A stretch of 64,000 nucleotides of DNA from positions 62,001 to 126,000 of the forward strand of contig NZ_JAGSPN010000004.1 in the NCBI RefSeq assembly GCF_018139685.1, read 5' to 3'. Below, in pieces: positions 19,168 through 28,660 of the stretch (the first letter of the stretch is position 1; the number at the start of each line of letters is the position of its first letter). The notes beneath the pieces were generated by a model. It was not told the origin of the DNA and made no database searches. It saw nothing but the letters and a program-made list of their open reading frames with translations. The stretch comes from Cognatundibacterium luofuense (GTDB lineage: Bacteria > Pseudomonadota > Gammaproteobacteria > Burkholderiales > Burkholderiaceae_D). A program made the position numbers and the translations under genes.

Positions 19168-19959
19168 ATGACTACCAACGGAAATTTACACGGGCAGCAT
19201 GCGTGGGTGACCGGCGGTGGTTCCGGCATCGGTTATGCAATTGCAGAAGCCCTGTTGCGTGACGGTGCAAAGGTCACCATCAGCGGTCGCCGCGGTGATG
19301 TGCTTGCATCTGCTGTTGAGCGCCTGAGTACGCTTCATAAAGGTGATATCGCCAGCGAAATTGCCGATGTGACTGATAGCGCTCAGGTGGTGTCAGCGGC
19401 GCAAAGCGCCAGACAACGCTTTGGTCAGATCAGCATTCTGATCAACAATGCCGGCAGCACGCACAGTGCAAAATTTACAGACACCACCCCGGCAGATTTC
19501 GAGGCGATGTATGCAGTGCATGTACTCGGTGCAGTGCATACGATGCAGGCGGTTCTGGGCGACATGCAGGAATTGCAGCAAGGCCACATCATCAATATTT
19601 GCAGTACAGCCGCGATCAAACCTTACAAAACGATTTCTGCTTACGGCGCAGCCAAACATGCGTTGCTGGGCCTGACCAGATCGGTTGCGCTGGAATATGC
19701 TTCGACCGGTATCACGGTGAATGCGGTTTGTCCCGGTTATACCGCGACCGTTATCGCAGAGCAGGCACTGGAAAACCTGATGCAGGCAAAGCAGCTGACG
19801 CGGAATCAGGCACAGGCAATTCTGGCCGCAGCCAATCCGCAGGGCAGGCTGATTCAGCCGGAGGAAGTTGCTGAGACCGTACGCTGGCTGTGCCAGCCGT
19901 CTCAGAAAACCCATACAGGACAAGTGTTTCCGGTATGCGGTGCAGAGTGGATAGGCTGA
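19168..19959 (+). CDS. SDR-family dehydrogenase of the anthranilate operon
   Basis: This 263-residue classical short-chain dehydrogenase has the cofactor motif TGGGSGIG, NNAGS, a catalytic Ser before it and Tyr-Lys in SAYGAAKHA. ATG 19168 is chosen 8 bases after the abmA stop, since the family starts just before the Rossmann strand. It probably oxidises a beta-hydroxyacyl-CoA intermediate after the ring is dearomatised. The C-terminal region LTRNQAQAILAAANPQGRLIQPEEVA resembles 3-hydroxyacyl-CoA/3-hydroxybutyrate dehydrogenases. Confidence 0.85.
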   Translation: MTTNGNLHGQHAWVTGGGSGIGYAIAEALLRDGAKVTISGRRGDVLASAVERLSTLHKGDIASEIADVTDSAQVVSAAQSARQRFGQISILINNAGSTHSAKFTDTTPADFEAMYAVHVLGAVHTMQAVLGDMQELQQGHIINICSTAAIKPYKTISAYGAAKHALLGLTRSVALEYASTGITVNAVCPGYTATVIAEQALENLMQAKQLTRNQAQAILAAANPQGRLIQPEEVAETVRWLCQPSQKTHTGQVFPVCGAEWIG

Positions 19960-20031
19960 TGCTTCCTGCAAAACAGGGGAGTATCCGATAAAATGGCACG
20001 ATTGTCCGAATAAACATGCGGTGGTTGAAAT

Positions 20032-20047
20032 ATACCCCCGGGAGTAT
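20032..20047. promoter_or_regulatory. Palindrome before the MarR gene
   Basis: ATACCCCCGGGAGTAT is an imperfect 16-base palindrome (one symmetric mismatch) ending 12 bases before the preferred ATG of the MarR gene. It differs from the palindrome before the operon. It may be a separate operator or chance. Confidence 0.3.
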
Positions 20048-20059
20048 CTGGAACACAAA

Positions 20060-20554
20060 ATGAATGCTCAAGAGCCCGAAATCAGGGATCTGGAAAGTCG
20101 CCTGACCGATGATCATCACCAGTCGCTGCGGTTATGGCTGCGTATGCTTTCATGCAGCATGATGATAGAACGCGAAATCCGCAGCCGGTTGCGTGAGCAA
20201 TTCAGCATAACCTTGCCGCGCTTCGATCTGATGGCACAGTTGGAACGTTATCCCGAAGGATTGCGTATGGGCGAACTGTCGCGCCGTATGATGGTGACCG
20301 GCGGAAATGTCACTGGCATCACCGATCAGCTGGAAGCGGAAGGCCTGGTTGTGCGCGAAGCGGATTACCTGGATCGTCGCGTGTATACCGTGCGCCTGAC
20401 CGAACAGGGGCGGGCCAGCTTTCATCGCATGGCAAAAGTGCATGAAGCCTGGGTCAAAGAGCTGATGTCCGGTGTTCCTGCAGAAGAAAAAGACCAGATG
20501 CAAAACATCCTGACACGCCTGAAAAGCCATTTGTCAGATGTTTCCCGTGATTAA
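20060..20554 (+). CDS. MarR-family regulator of the anthranilate operon
   Basis: A 164-residue MarR protein. Helices flank a winged helix-turn-helix ([30 protein letters not shown]) with the wing [20 protein letters not shown] 20060 is preferred to an in-frame GTG at 20021, since the latter adds residues unlike the family. It sits inside the catabolic operon between the SDR and the enoyl-CoA hydratase. Members in such operons usually repress until an aryl-CoA binds, which is the likely role here. The palindrome at 15128-15146 is the best candidate target. Confidence 0.87.
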   Translation: MNAQEPEIRDLESRLTDDHHQSLRLWLRMLSCSMMIEREIRSRLREQFSITLPRFDLMAQLERYPEGLRMGELSRRMMVTGGNVTGITDQLEAEGLVVREADYLDRRVYTVRLTEQGRASFHRMAKVHEAWVKELMSGVPAEEKDQMQNILTRLKSHLSDVSRD

Positions 20555-20588
20555 TAGCGGCGCGATCAGCGCTGAGAAAGCGAATGGC

Positions 20589-21443
20589 ATGAATTACCTG
20601 CCCGGAACCCCCGCAATACTGCCCGGTCAGCAGACCGGAACAGCTCACCTGCAGTTACAGCATTCATTGTTAGAGATCAGCCACGGTGTTGCAACGGTGA
20701 CGCTGAATCGCCCCGACCGCAAAAATCCACTGAGTTTTGATTCCTACACCGAATTGCGTGATTTCTTTCGCGCATTGTCTGATTGCAAATCAGTGCATGC
20801 CGTCGTGCTGACCGGTGCGGGAGGTAATTTCTGTTCCGGCGGCGACGTCCATGAAATTATTGGTCCGCTGACCACAATGGATATGCCTTCCTTGCTGGCT
20901 TTCACTCGTCTTACCGGCGATCTGGTCAAGGCGATACGCCATTGTCCGCAACCTGTCATCGCTGCAATCGACGGTATTTGTGTCGGTGCGGGCGCGATTC
21001 TGGCAATGGCATCGGATATCCGCTATGCAACGCCGAAGACAAAAACGGCTTTCCTGTTCAATAAAGTCGGACTTGCCGGTTGCGATATGGGAGCCTGTGC
21101 AATCCTGCCGCGGCTGATCGGTCAGGGACGTGCATCTGAATTATTGTTCAGTGGCCGTGTAATGTCGGCTGAAGAAGGCGAACGCTGGGGCTTTTACAAT
21201 CGTCTGACAGAAAGCGATCAGGTGCTGGCAACTGCACAGCAATTTGCGGCGCAACTGGCATCGGGCCCGACCTTTGCAAACAGCATGACCAAAAAAATGC
21301 TGCATCAGGAATGGAATATGGGCGTTGACGAAGCGATTGAAGCAGAAGCGCAGGCGCAGGCAATCTGCATGATGACCAACGATTTTCATCGTGCCTATCA
21401 TGCTTTTGTTGCGCGCAGCCAGCCGGAATTTGAAGGAAACTGA
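20589..21443 (+). CDS. Enoyl-CoA hydratase/isomerase-family protein
   Basis: This 284-residue crotonase-fold protein has [17 protein letters not shown], the oxyanion region [15 protein letters not shown] and [20 protein letters not shown]. It likely hydrates a double bond or hydrolyses a ring of the dearomatised CoA ester. The catalytic region reads [17 protein letters not shown], keeping one acidic residue (Asp) where hydratases carry Glu. Start uncertain: ATG 20589 is used, and an earlier frame from 20538 overlaps the MarR gene. Confidence 0.85.
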   Translation: MNYLPGTPAILPGQQTGTAHLQLQHSLLEISHGVATVTLNRPDRKNPLSFDSYTELRDFFRALSDCKSVHAVVLTGAGGNFCSGGDVHEIIGPLTTMDMPSLLAFTRLTGDLVKAIRHCPQPVIAAIDGICVGAGAILAMASDIRYATPKTKTAFLFNKVGLAGCDMGACAILPRLIGQGRASELLFSGRVMSAEEGERWGFYNRLTESDQVLATAQQFAAQLASGPTFANSMTKKMLHQEWNMGVDEAIEAEAQAQAICMMTNDFHRAYHAFVARSQPEFEGN

Positions 21444-21444
21444 A

Positions 21445-22638
21445 ATGAGTGCAGCATTACCGCAAGCCGTAGCCGAGCAAATGGAATGGCCGTTTTTCGA
21501 TGATTTCCACCGCACATTCCTGCCTGAACTGGATCAATGGGCGCAGCAACATTTGCAGCTCGGGCATGAGGATGCTGATGTAATCTGCCGCGAACTGGTG
21601 CGCAGACTGGCGGATGGTGGCTGGTTGCGTTATGTGGTCGCTGGTACGGCGTATGGCGGTGCCAGCGAACATATCGACACCCGTATCCTGTGCTTGTTAC
21701 GCGAAACCCTGGCCCGTTATCACGGCCTCGCAGATTTTGCGCTGGCGATGCAGGGACTGGGTTCCGGCGCGATTTCGCTGTTTGGTACGGAAGCGCAAAA
21801 AGCCCGCTATCTGCCGCGTGTGGTCAACGGCACGGCCATTGCCGCATTTGCGTTGTCGGAGCCTGAAGCAGGCTCTGATGTGGCAGCGATGCAATGCAGC
21901 GCGGTGACGGATGGCGATGAATATGTACTCAACGGTGAAAAGACCTGGATATCGAATGGCGGTATCGCGGATTTTTATGTGGTGTTTGCCAGAACCGGCG
22001 AAGCACCGGGTGCACGCGGCATTTCAGCATTTATCGTGGATGCGGATACGCCGGGACTGGAGATTGCCGAACGGATTGATGTGATGGCACCGCATCCGCT
22101 GGCCCGCCTGCGCTTTGTACAATGCCGTGTTCCTGTCAGTCAGCGCATCGGGGTTGCCGGGCAGGGGTTTAAGCTGGCGATGGCAACGCTGGATGTGTTC
22201 CGCACTTCCGTTGCTGCGGCTGCACTTGGCTTTGCCCGTGCGGCTCTGGATGCAGCATTGCAGCGTATGACGACGCGTAAGATGTTTCAGAGTTATCTGG
22301 CCGATTTTCAGCTCGCGCAGGCGCAACTGGCGGAGATGGTCACTGCAGCCGACAGTAATGGCTTGCTGATTTACCGCGCAGCGTGGCGGCGCGATCAGGG
22401 CATACCAGTCACAAAAGAAGCTGCAATGGCGAAGTGGCGTGCTACTGAAGATGCACAGAAAATCATTGATACAGCGTTGCAGATGCATGGCGGTGCCGGT
22501 GTGGTCAGTGGCGCACTGACAGAGCGCCTGTACCGCGAAATACGGGCTTTGCGCATCTACGAAGGTGCGAGCGAAGTTCAGCAAGTGATTATTGCCAGAG
22601 AAACGCTGAAGAACGTGCGGCAGGGTGAAAAAGTATGA
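21445..22638 (+). CDS. Acyl-CoA dehydrogenase of the anthranilate operon
   Basis: This 397-residue FAD flavoenzyme has the ACAD signatures [34 protein letters not shown] and [11 protein letters not shown] (catalytic Glu in YEGAS). GAAGGA lies 8 bases before ATG 21445, one base after the preceding stop. It would oxidise an acyl-CoA intermediate of the aminobenzoyl-CoA route and feed electrons to ETF. It overlaps the RidA gene by ATGA. Confidence 0.88.
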   Translation: MSAALPQAVAEQMEWPFFDDFHRTFLPELDQWAQQHLQLGHEDADVICRELVRRLADGGWLRYVVAGTAYGGASEHIDTRILCLLRETLARYHGLADFALAMQGLGSGAISLFGTEAQKARYLPRVVNGTAIAAFALSEPEAGSDVAAMQCSAVTDGDEYVLNGEKTWISNGGIADFYVVFARTGEAPGARGISAFIVDADTPGLEIAERIDVMAPHPLARLRFVQCRVPVSQRIGVAGQGFKLAMATLDVFRTSVAAAALGFARAALDAALQRMTTRKMFQSYLADFQLAQAQLAEMVTAADSNGLLIYRAAWRRDQGIPVTKEAAMAKWRATEDAQKIIDTALQMHGGAGVVSGALTERLYREIRALRIYEGASEVQQVIIARETLKNVRQGEKV

Positions 22639-23042
22639 TTCAGAAAGTATTGCAGCCGGAAGGCTGGTCTCGTCCTTCAGGCTACGCAAATGGTATCGCC
22701 GCCAGCGGGAAAATGGTTTTTGTCAGCGGCATGATAGGCTGGGATCAGCAACAGCAACTGGTCAGCGATGATTTTGTGATGCAGGCGCGGCAAGCGCTGC
22801 TGAACATCGTGGCTGTGCTGGAAAGCGACGGCGCGCTGCCAGCGCATGTGGTCAGGCTGACCTGGTATGTGACAGATAAAGCGGAATATCTTGCGCAGCG
22901 CAAAGCACTCGGGCAAGCGTATCGTGAGATTTTCGGGATGCATTTTCCGGCAATGACGGCGGTGCAAGTTGCCGCATTGATGGAAGACGGAGCAAAGGTG
23001 GAAATCGAAGCGACAGCGGTGATTCCGCTCTGCAACGTCTGA
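22635..23042 (+). CDS. RidA/YjgF-family protein of the anthranilate operon
   Basis: This 135-residue RidA-type protein has [22 protein letters not shown] at the N-terminus and a C-terminal [11 protein letters not shown] strand. Archetypal RidA uses an Arg (RxxxE region) to hydrolyse enamines and imines; here the region reads [20 protein letters not shown] without it, so it is a RidA-like subgroup. In this operon, hydrolysis of the amino group from an enamine-CoA intermediate is plausible. It is the last gene of the operon. Confidence 0.83.
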   Translation: MIQKVLQPEGWSRPSGYANGIAASGKMVFVSGMIGWDQQQQLVSDDFVMQARQALLNIVAVLESDGALPAHVVRLTWYVTDKAEYLAQRKALGQAYREIFGMHFPAMTAVQVAALMEDGAKVEIEATAVIPLCNV

Positions 23043-23157
23043 TCAGGAATGTTTACTCAGTACCGTTCAGCTTGCGTATACTAGCGCCTGCCGCAAGCAT
23101 ACCAGTTCGCGGGAAATGACCGGAGCGTGGAAATTACGATTCCCGATCCGGCACAAA

Positions 23158-23206
23158 ACGAAGTAAGCGCTTCGTATAATCGTTTAAGAACAAATAAATC
23201 AGGAGA
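23158..23206 (+). promoter_or_regulatory. gcdH promoter with overlapping inverted repeat and strong RBS
   Basis: A perfect TATAAT (23175-23180) lies 32 bases before the gcdH ATG. ACGAAG-N6-CTTCGT (23158-23175) abuts it, where a repressor would occlude polymerase. AGGAGA (23201-23206) is the Shine-Dalgarno. No clear -35 is seen, which fits an activator- or extended-site promoter. Confidence 0.5.
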
Positions 23207-23211
23207 TATTG

Positions 23212-24387
23212 ATGGCAAAGCCGGTGTTTCAATGGGAAGACCCTCTGTTACTGTCCTCGCAACTGACCGAGGAAGAGCGCATGGTGCAGGATGCTGCGCG
23301 CGCGTATTGCGAAGAGCGTCTGATGCCACGTGTACTGGAGGCTTTCCGTCACGAAAAAACAGATCCGGCCATTTTCCGTGAAATGGGTGAGCTCGGTCTG
23401 CTGGGCCCGACCATTCCGGCTGAATACGGTGGCGCCGGTCTGAACTATGTCAGTTACGGCCTGATTGCGCGCGAAGTGGAACGCGTCGATTCCGGTTACC
23501 GCTCAATGATGAGTGTGCAAAGCTCGCTGGTAATGGTGCCGATTTTCGAATTCGGTACCGAAGCCCAAAAGCAAAAATACTTGCCTAAACTGGCAACCGG
23601 CGAATGGATAGGCTGTTTCGGCCTGACCGAACCTAATCACGGCTCAGATCCTGCCAGCATGGTCACCCGCGCGAAATCCGTGCCGGGCGGTTATTCGCTG
23701 AGTGGCGCCAAAATGTGGATTACCAACAGCCCGATCGCCGACGTGTTTGTCGTCTGGGCGAAAACCGATGACGGCAAAATCCGTGGCTTTATTCTGGAAA
23801 AAGGCTGGAAAGGCCTGACTGCACCGGCTATTCACGGCAAAGTAGGTCTGCGCGCATCGATTACCGGTGAAATTGTCATGGATGAAGTGTTTGTGCCGGA
23901 AGAAAACCTGATGCCGGGCGTGGAAGGCCTGAAAGGTCCGTTCACATGTCTGAATTCCGCCCGTTACGGTATCGCCTGGGGTGCGCTGGGTGCGGCGGAA
24001 TACTGCTGGCATATGGCTCGTCAGTACACCATCGATCGTAAGCAGTTTGGCAAGCCACTGGCTGCGAATCAGCTGGTGCAGAAAAAACTGGCAGATATGC
24101 AAACGGAAATTACGCTGGCATTGCAAGGCTGTCTGCGCCTTGGTCGTATGAAAGATGAAGGTACCGCAGCGGTAGAAATCACCTCTATCATGAAGCGCAA
24201 TTCCTGCGGTAAGTCGCTGGATATTGCCCGTGTTGCCCGCGATATGCTCGGTGGCAACGGCATTTCCGACGAGTTCGGCATTGCACGCCACATGGTTAAT
24301 CTGGAAGTCGTGAACACCTATGAAGGTACGCATGATATTCATGCGCTGATTCTGGGACGTGCTCAGACTGGCATTGCAGCATTCTGA
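23212..24387 (+). CDS. gcdH: Glutaryl-CoA dehydrogenase
   Basis: This 391-residue ACAD is closest to glutaryl-CoA dehydrogenase: [17 protein letters not shown] at the start, [47 protein letters not shown]-like ([17 protein letters not shown]) and [12 protein letters not shown] with the catalytic Glu. It converts glutaryl-CoA to crotonyl-CoA and CO2. The start is ATG 23212 after AGGAGA. It has its own promoter and terminator but lies directly after the anthranilate operon, which suggests glutaryl-CoA as a later intermediate, or only lysine/tryptophan catabolism nearby. Confidence 0.93.
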   Translation: MAKPVFQWEDPLLLSSQLTEEERMVQDAARAYCEERLMPRVLEAFRHEKTDPAIFREMGELGLLGPTIPAEYGGAGLNYVSYGLIAREVERVDSGYRSMMSVQSSLVMVPIFEFGTEAQKQKYLPKLATGEWIGCFGLTEPNHGSDPASMVTRAKSVPGGYSLSGAKMWITNSPIADVFVVWAKTDDGKIRGFILEKGWKGLTAPAIHGKVGLRASITGEIVMDEVFVPEENLMPGVEGLKGPFTCLNSARYGIAWGALGAAEYCWHMARQYTIDRKQFGKPLAANQLVQKKLADMQTEITLALQGCLRLGRMKDEGTAAVEITSIMKRNSCGKSLDIARVARDMLGGNGISDEFGIARHMVNLEVVNTYEGTHDIHALILGRAQTGIAAF

Positions 24388-24406
24388 TTCATTCCGTCAG
24401 TAGTCA

Positions 24407-24438
24407 AAAAACGGCAGGGTTTCCCTGCCGTTTTTTTT
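24407..24438 (+). terminator. Intrinsic terminator after gcdH
   Basis: ACGGCAGGG-TTT-CCCTGCCGT followed by eight T residues and preceded by an A tract, 20 bases after the gcdH stop. The symmetric A and T tracts could also stop minus-strand transcription. Confidence 0.92.
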
Positions 24439-24846
24439 CGTCCCACGCTTATGAACATGTTGAAATTTCAAACGAGGCAATAAGTCACTCAGCAGAATGT
24501 CCTCAGAAACATTACAGGTGTTTAGGATAAGTTGCTTTGTCAGTAAGTTTCTATGCAATTCAATTCAATGCATGTAAAGCGATTGATTGTGAAAAAATGT
24601 AATTGATGAATGTAGCTTGTGTGGAATTAATTTAACTAAATTTATTAATAAAAAAATATTGCTAAATGTAAGCAGGTGGTATTTCCCCTGAATAACTATG
24701 CAATTTGGTTGTGCGATATGGATGTGAATCGTCTATCGCCCTCAAAATTAGAGTTGATATACTAAAAAATGAAAAAATTAAAAATTTAGTTAAGACGGAG
24801 GTGGTGGAGCGATCTCTGAACGCCGTCTTATAAGGGTTTACTTTAT
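24439..24846 (+). promoter_or_regulatory. AT-rich leader of the lipopeptide cluster
   Basis: About 400 bases, much richer in A and T than the rest of the window. Near the right end TAAGACGG (24791-24798) and CCGTCTTA (24823-24830) form a perfect 8-bp stem over a 24-base loop, directly before the AAGGG Shine-Dalgarno of the first gene. This could be a leader RNA structure or an operator. No lux-box-like palindrome was found. A minus-strand open frame at 24662-24931 has no support. Confidence 0.5.
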
Positions 24847-26601
24847 ATGCGGAAATCAGGAAAATCTCCTTATAAAAACTGGCTCGAGTTATTGGAGAGC
24901 AGGGTGGACGAGTCACCGGATAATACGGCATTTGGTTTTATCGGCAATGTACTCGATGATGAAGTGCTGATCACCTATGCAGAGCTTGACCGGAAATCGC
25001 GCAGTATCGCCGCTAATTTGCAGCAAATGGCAAAAGCAGGTGATCGTGTTGTGCTGTTGTTTCAACCCGGTGCAGATTACATCTGTGCACTGATGTCCTG
25101 TTTTTATGCAGGAATGATTGCGGTACCAGTCTACGCGCCGCGAATGAATGCATCTTATGAGCGTGTATTGCAGGTAACACAAAGTGCAAACGCCTCTGTA
25201 TTGATGTCTACCCGTCAGGTAGTATTGCAATTGCAGGATGCTGCATGGCAAGCGCTGATGCAATCAGGACTGAAAACGCTGGCAAGCGATGATGAGCATT
25301 TATTACCCGAAAGTGAGTGGAAGCGCCCTGAATTAAGGCCGGATTCGCTGGCAGTGCTCCAGTACACATCAGGATCAACCGGTGTTCCGAAGGGTGTCAT
25401 GCTGACGCATGATCACCTGATCACGAACTCCCGGATGATTGCCAGAAATATGGCGTGCAACCGCGAGTCAGTCGGTGTGATCTGGTTGCCTCCTTATCAT
25501 GACATGGGCCTGATTGGCGGTATTTTGCAGCCGATGTACACCGGATTTCCTGTGCATCTGATGTCACCTGCAACTTTTCTTCAGCGGCCGATGCGCTGGC
25601 TGGAAGCGATCACTAAATTCGGAGCAACCCACAGCGCCGGGCCGAATTTCGGCTACGAACACTGCGTGAAACGCGCACGCCCCGAAATTGTAGAAACCCT
25701 CGATCTGAGCACATGGCAGGTTGCCGGCAACGGTGCGGAGCCTGTGCGCGCAGAAACGCTCAGAGCCTTCTCAGAAACCTTTGCACCTGCCGGCTTTCGT
25801 TCAACAGCATTTATGCCTTGTTACGGTATGGCAGAAACCACGCTGTTCGTGACGGGGATGGCGTTTCAGGAAGGCGTTCATAGTATCGCCGTTTCGCGCA
25901 CAGCATTGAGTCAGGGCTATATCAGTCAGCCTGTCAGTCCGGAAGACAGTACTGATCTGGTCAGTAGCGGAAGAGCGAATCCGGAAGTGCGCGTTGCGGT
26001 GGTGCATCCGGACTCCTTGCAGGTTTTGCCCGATGGTCAGGTCGGTGAAATATGGATTTCCGGCGCCACCGTCGCTGCCGGATACTGGGAGCGGCCGGAG
26101 GATACCCGCGATGCTTTCCATAATCATCTGGCAGGTGATGCGACACCGTGGTTACGCAGTGGCGACCTCGGCGTGATGCAGGAGCAGCATTTATACGTGA
26201 CTGGCCGGATTAAAGATCTGATTATTTTGCGGGGACAGAATCATTATCCGCACGATCTGGAAAAAACGGTGAACGGACTTCATCCGGCTATTCGTGCACA
26301 AGGCGTGGCTGCATTTTCGGCGGATCTTGCAGATGCCGAACAACTGGTAATGGTCGTGGAAATTGATCGCAAATACCGCGAAGGGCAGGATTTTCTGAAA
26401 GCCATTATTCGCGATGCCATTTCTAAACACCATCAATTACAAATTGATCAGCTGGTGCTCGTCGCTGCAGGCGAAATCTCAAAAACTTCCAGCGGAAAAA
26501 TTCAGCGTCTGCAAACCAGAAAACGCTGGCAGGCCGGGGAGCTTGCATTACTGGAGGAAAATCTGAGTCAGATGCAGACAGGAGCGCGTAATGATGCATG
26601 A
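24847..26601 (+). CDS. Fatty acyl-AMP ligase (FAAL)
   Basis: This 584-residue adenylate-forming enzyme has TYAELDRKSRSIAANLQ, the P-loop YTSGSTGVPKGVML (about 173-186) and the FAAL hallmark WLPPYHDMGLIGGILQP (213-229). GYGMAETTLF-type CYGMAETTLF, RSGDLG, GRIKDLIILRGQNHYPHDLE and KTSSGKIQR follow. FAALs make acyl-AMP and pass the fatty acyl group to a carrier protein, bypassing CoA. It is the first gene of the cluster and feeds the ACP at 28379. The acyl chain length cannot be read. Its last bases overlap the next gene. Confidence 0.93.
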   Translation: MRKSGKSPYKNWLELLESRVDESPDNTAFGFIGNVLDDEVLITYAELDRKSRSIAANLQQMAKAGDRVVLLFQPGADYICALMSCFYAGMIAVPVYAPRMNASYERVLQVTQSANASVLMSTRQVVLQLQDAAWQALMQSGLKTLASDDEHLLPESEWKRPELRPDSLAVLQYTSGSTGVPKGVMLTHDHLITNSRMIARNMACNRESVGVIWLPPYHDMGLIGGILQPMYTGFPVHLMSPATFLQRPMRWLEAITKFGATHSAGPNFGYEHCVKRARPEIVETLDLSTWQVAGNGAEPVRAETLRAFSETFAPAGFRSTAFMPCYGMAETTLFVTGMAFQEGVHSIAVSRTALSQGYISQPVSPEDSTDLVSSGRANPEVRVAVVHPDSLQVLPDGQVGEIWISGATVAAGYWERPEDTRDAFHNHLAGDATPWLRSGDLGVMQEQHLYVTGRIKDLIILRGQNHYPHDLEKTVNGLHPAIRAQGVAAFSADLADAEQLVMVVEIDRKYREGQDFLKAIIRDAISKHHQLQIDQLVLVAAGEISKTSSGKIQRLQTRKRWQAGELALLEENLSQMQTGARNDA

Positions 26602-28354
26602 TCAGTATCAGTTAGCAGCACAACTGGATCAGCAATTCGGTGATCCGGCATTGAGCAGCAATTTGTTCTCACGCGCGACTGCGATGAAGCTGGATGAAGC
26701 CGATGCTTTTCCGGAAGCTGAAGTAAGCCGCTTACACAATTTGGGTTTGCATCAGGTCTATGTGCCTGAACAGCTGGGCGGACGCTTTGTATCTGCAGAA
26801 GCCTTTGTTGCACTCGGTCGTGTGCTTGCACGCCGGAATATGTCGGTAGCCGTCAGTTACAGCACGATGCTGTGGACCATGCTTGCCTGGATAGGTGGTA
26901 ACCATGAGCAAAAACAGAAAATTGCCAAATGGGTGCTGGAGACAGGCGAGTTTCCATGTCTGGCGTATTCTGAAAAAACGCATGGCGCAGATCTGATTGC
27001 GAATGAACTGACAGCCGAGCCGCAGGCAGATGGCTCATACCAGCTGAACGGTGAAAAATGGCCGATAAACCGTGCAACCCGTTCCGGATTTTTAGTCCTG
27101 CTGGCTAAGGTGAAGAAAGACCAAAGCCTGCGAAATCATTCCTTATTTATTGTTAATAAACGCGAACTGGATTGTCGTCAGTACTACCATCTTCCACGGG
27201 TGAAAACACATGGTTTGCGTGGCTGCGATATCAGCGGCGTTGGTTTTAAGAACGCCCGCATGCCTGAATCCGCGAGAATAGGGCAGGAGGGGCACGGTCT
27301 GGAGCTGGCCCTGAAAGGGTTTCAGATTACCCGTACATTCTGTACCGCGCTTTCGCTTGGGGTCGGAGATTCCGCACTGAGGCTGGTGATGCAGTTTGCA
27401 CTGGAGCGGCAATTGTATAACGGCCGTATGAGCGAATTGCCGCATACCCGCGAAACGCTGGCGAATGCTTACCTTTCCCAGTTACTGGCTGAAACGGTTT
27501 CTGTGATTTCCGCGCGTGGTTTGCACTTATTCCCGAGGCAATTCTCATCCTGGTCCAGCGTCGCCAAGGTGCAATGTACTTATCTGGTTGATTTCGCCTG
27601 CCAGAAACTCGCGTCGTTGCTGGGGGCACGCTATTTCATGCGCGAAGAGCATTGCGACGGAATATTCCAAAAGTTTCTGCGCGATGGCGCAATCGTTTCT
27701 GTATTTGATGGCAGCAGCATCATTTGTCTCGACAGTCTGGCTACGCTTCTGCCGGGAATTGCAAAGAGCCGTGCGTTAAACGCCGGAAAAATTTCAGACG
27801 ACGAAATCCGCTGCTTATTTGATTTGCAGGCTGCGTTGCCACCGTTCCCGTTTGATAGTTTTGAGTTACACGGGCGTGGGCGGGATGCTGTTGCGGAGTG
27901 TCTTCCCCAACTCATTTCGGTGCTTCAGACAGAAAGCACCGGACGTCCGCAATGTGTTACGACCAAAAAGATTATTACCCATGCGCAAAAACTGCTGCAG
28001 CGCCTGGAGCAGCTCGAAGCGGAAATACTCAGCACCGAAGTTGTGCGGGGTGAGCGCAACTCACCGCAACAGTTTGCTTTTGCCGAACGTTACTGTGCGA
28101 TCCACTCTTGTATCTGCGCACTCGGATTCTGGATCTGTAACCGTGGACGCCTGAATGATTTTGCTAATGACGGTGTCTGGTTGCTGGCGATTCTGGAACG
28201 TGGTGGTGTGCCTGACTTTCATACCGGAGGTTTGCAAACTGCCCATACGGAGCTGCTGTTCGGGCAACTTCTTCATCAGTACAAGCAATCGCACATGTTT
28301 TCACTGATTCCGTGGCAGTTGGCCAGGGACGGACAAACAGAACAAATCAGTTAA
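26591..28354 (+). CDS. Atypical acyl-CoA dehydrogenase-like flavoprotein
   Basis: 587 residues, about 190 more than a standard ACAD. The N-terminal 390 hold the ACAD core (LAYSEKTHGADLIANEL, NGEKWPINRATRSGF, GLELALKGFQITRTF). The motif that normally reads YEGT reads FDGSS (372-376), so the catalytic Glu is replaced by Asp373. A helical C-terminal extension (about 400-587) follows. AGGAG lies 6 bases before ATG 26591, inside the end of the FAAL gene. It probably desaturates the chain on the partner ACP, as in other FAAL-ACAD-ACP loci; that is inference. Confidence 0.85.
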   Translation: MMHDQYQLAAQLDQQFGDPALSSNLFSRATAMKLDEADAFPEAEVSRLHNLGLHQVYVPEQLGGRFVSAEAFVALGRVLARRNMSVAVSYSTMLWTMLAWIGGNHEQKQKIAKWVLETGEFPCLAYSEKTHGADLIANELTAEPQADGSYQLNGEKWPINRATRSGFLVLLAKVKKDQSLRNHSLFIVNKRELDCRQYYHLPRVKTHGLRGCDISGVGFKNARMPESARIGQEGHGLELALKGFQITRTFCTALSLGVGDSALRLVMQFALERQLYNGRMSELPHTRETLANAYLSQLLAETVSVISARGLHLFPRQFSSWSSVAKVQCTYLVDFACQKLASLLGARYFMREEHCDGIFQKFLRDGAIVSVFDGSSIICLDSLATLLPGIAKSRALNAGKISDDEIRCLFDLQAALPPFPFDSFELHGRGRDAVAECLPQLISVLQTESTGRPQCVTTKKIITHAQKLLQRLEQLEAEILSTEVVRGERNSPQQFAFAERYCAIHSCICALGFWICNRGRLNDFANDGVWLLAILERGGVPDFHTGGLQTAHTELLFGQLLHQYKQSHMFSLIPWQLARDGQTEQIS

Positions 28355-28378
28355 TTATTTATTTTCGGGAATGATGTT

Positions 28379-28660
28379 ATGCAAGCAGGAACAGATAAAC
28401 AGGCACTGACAGAATTAATCAGCAATCTGCTCGCTAAAGAGCTGAGACTGAATCTTTCGGAAATTCGCGCAGATGAAGCACTGACTTCCTATGGTCTGGA
28501 TTCGATCGCTGCACTGACGATTGCAGGCGAACTGGAAGAGGCTTTTCATATTGAACTGCCATCGACCCTGTTGTGGGATTGCCCGACAATTGATGCGCTC
28601 GCTGCGCATCTCGAAGGTATGCTGGCCGGAAAAGTGCAGGGTGAAGGCTTGACCGCATGA
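28379..28660 (+). CDS. Free-standing acyl carrier protein
   Basis: This 93-residue acidic helical protein has the phosphopantetheine site GLDSIAAL (Ser42) and the usual ACP helix pattern, with LPSTLLWDCPTIDALAAHL after it. It is the likely acceptor for the FAAL acyl group and donor to the NRPS condensation domain. The stop overlaps the NRPS start as ATGA, so stoichiometry is translationally linked. It should be modified by the Sfp-type transferase at 37903. Confidence 0.93.
   Translation: MQAGTDKQALTELISNLLAKELRLNLSEIRADEALTSYGLDSIAALTIAGELEEAFHIELPSTLLWDCPTIDALAAHLEGMLAGKVQGEGLTA

Noticed and set aside
24439-24846. lux-box search upstream of the FAAL gene
   Set aside because: The related Acinetobacter locus is quorum-sensing-controlled, but no lux-box-like dyad is visible here and no luxR/luxI lies in the window.
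24662-24931. 89-residue minus frame in the lipopeptide leader
   Set aside because: AT-rich chance frame overlapping the FAAL start; no family pattern.
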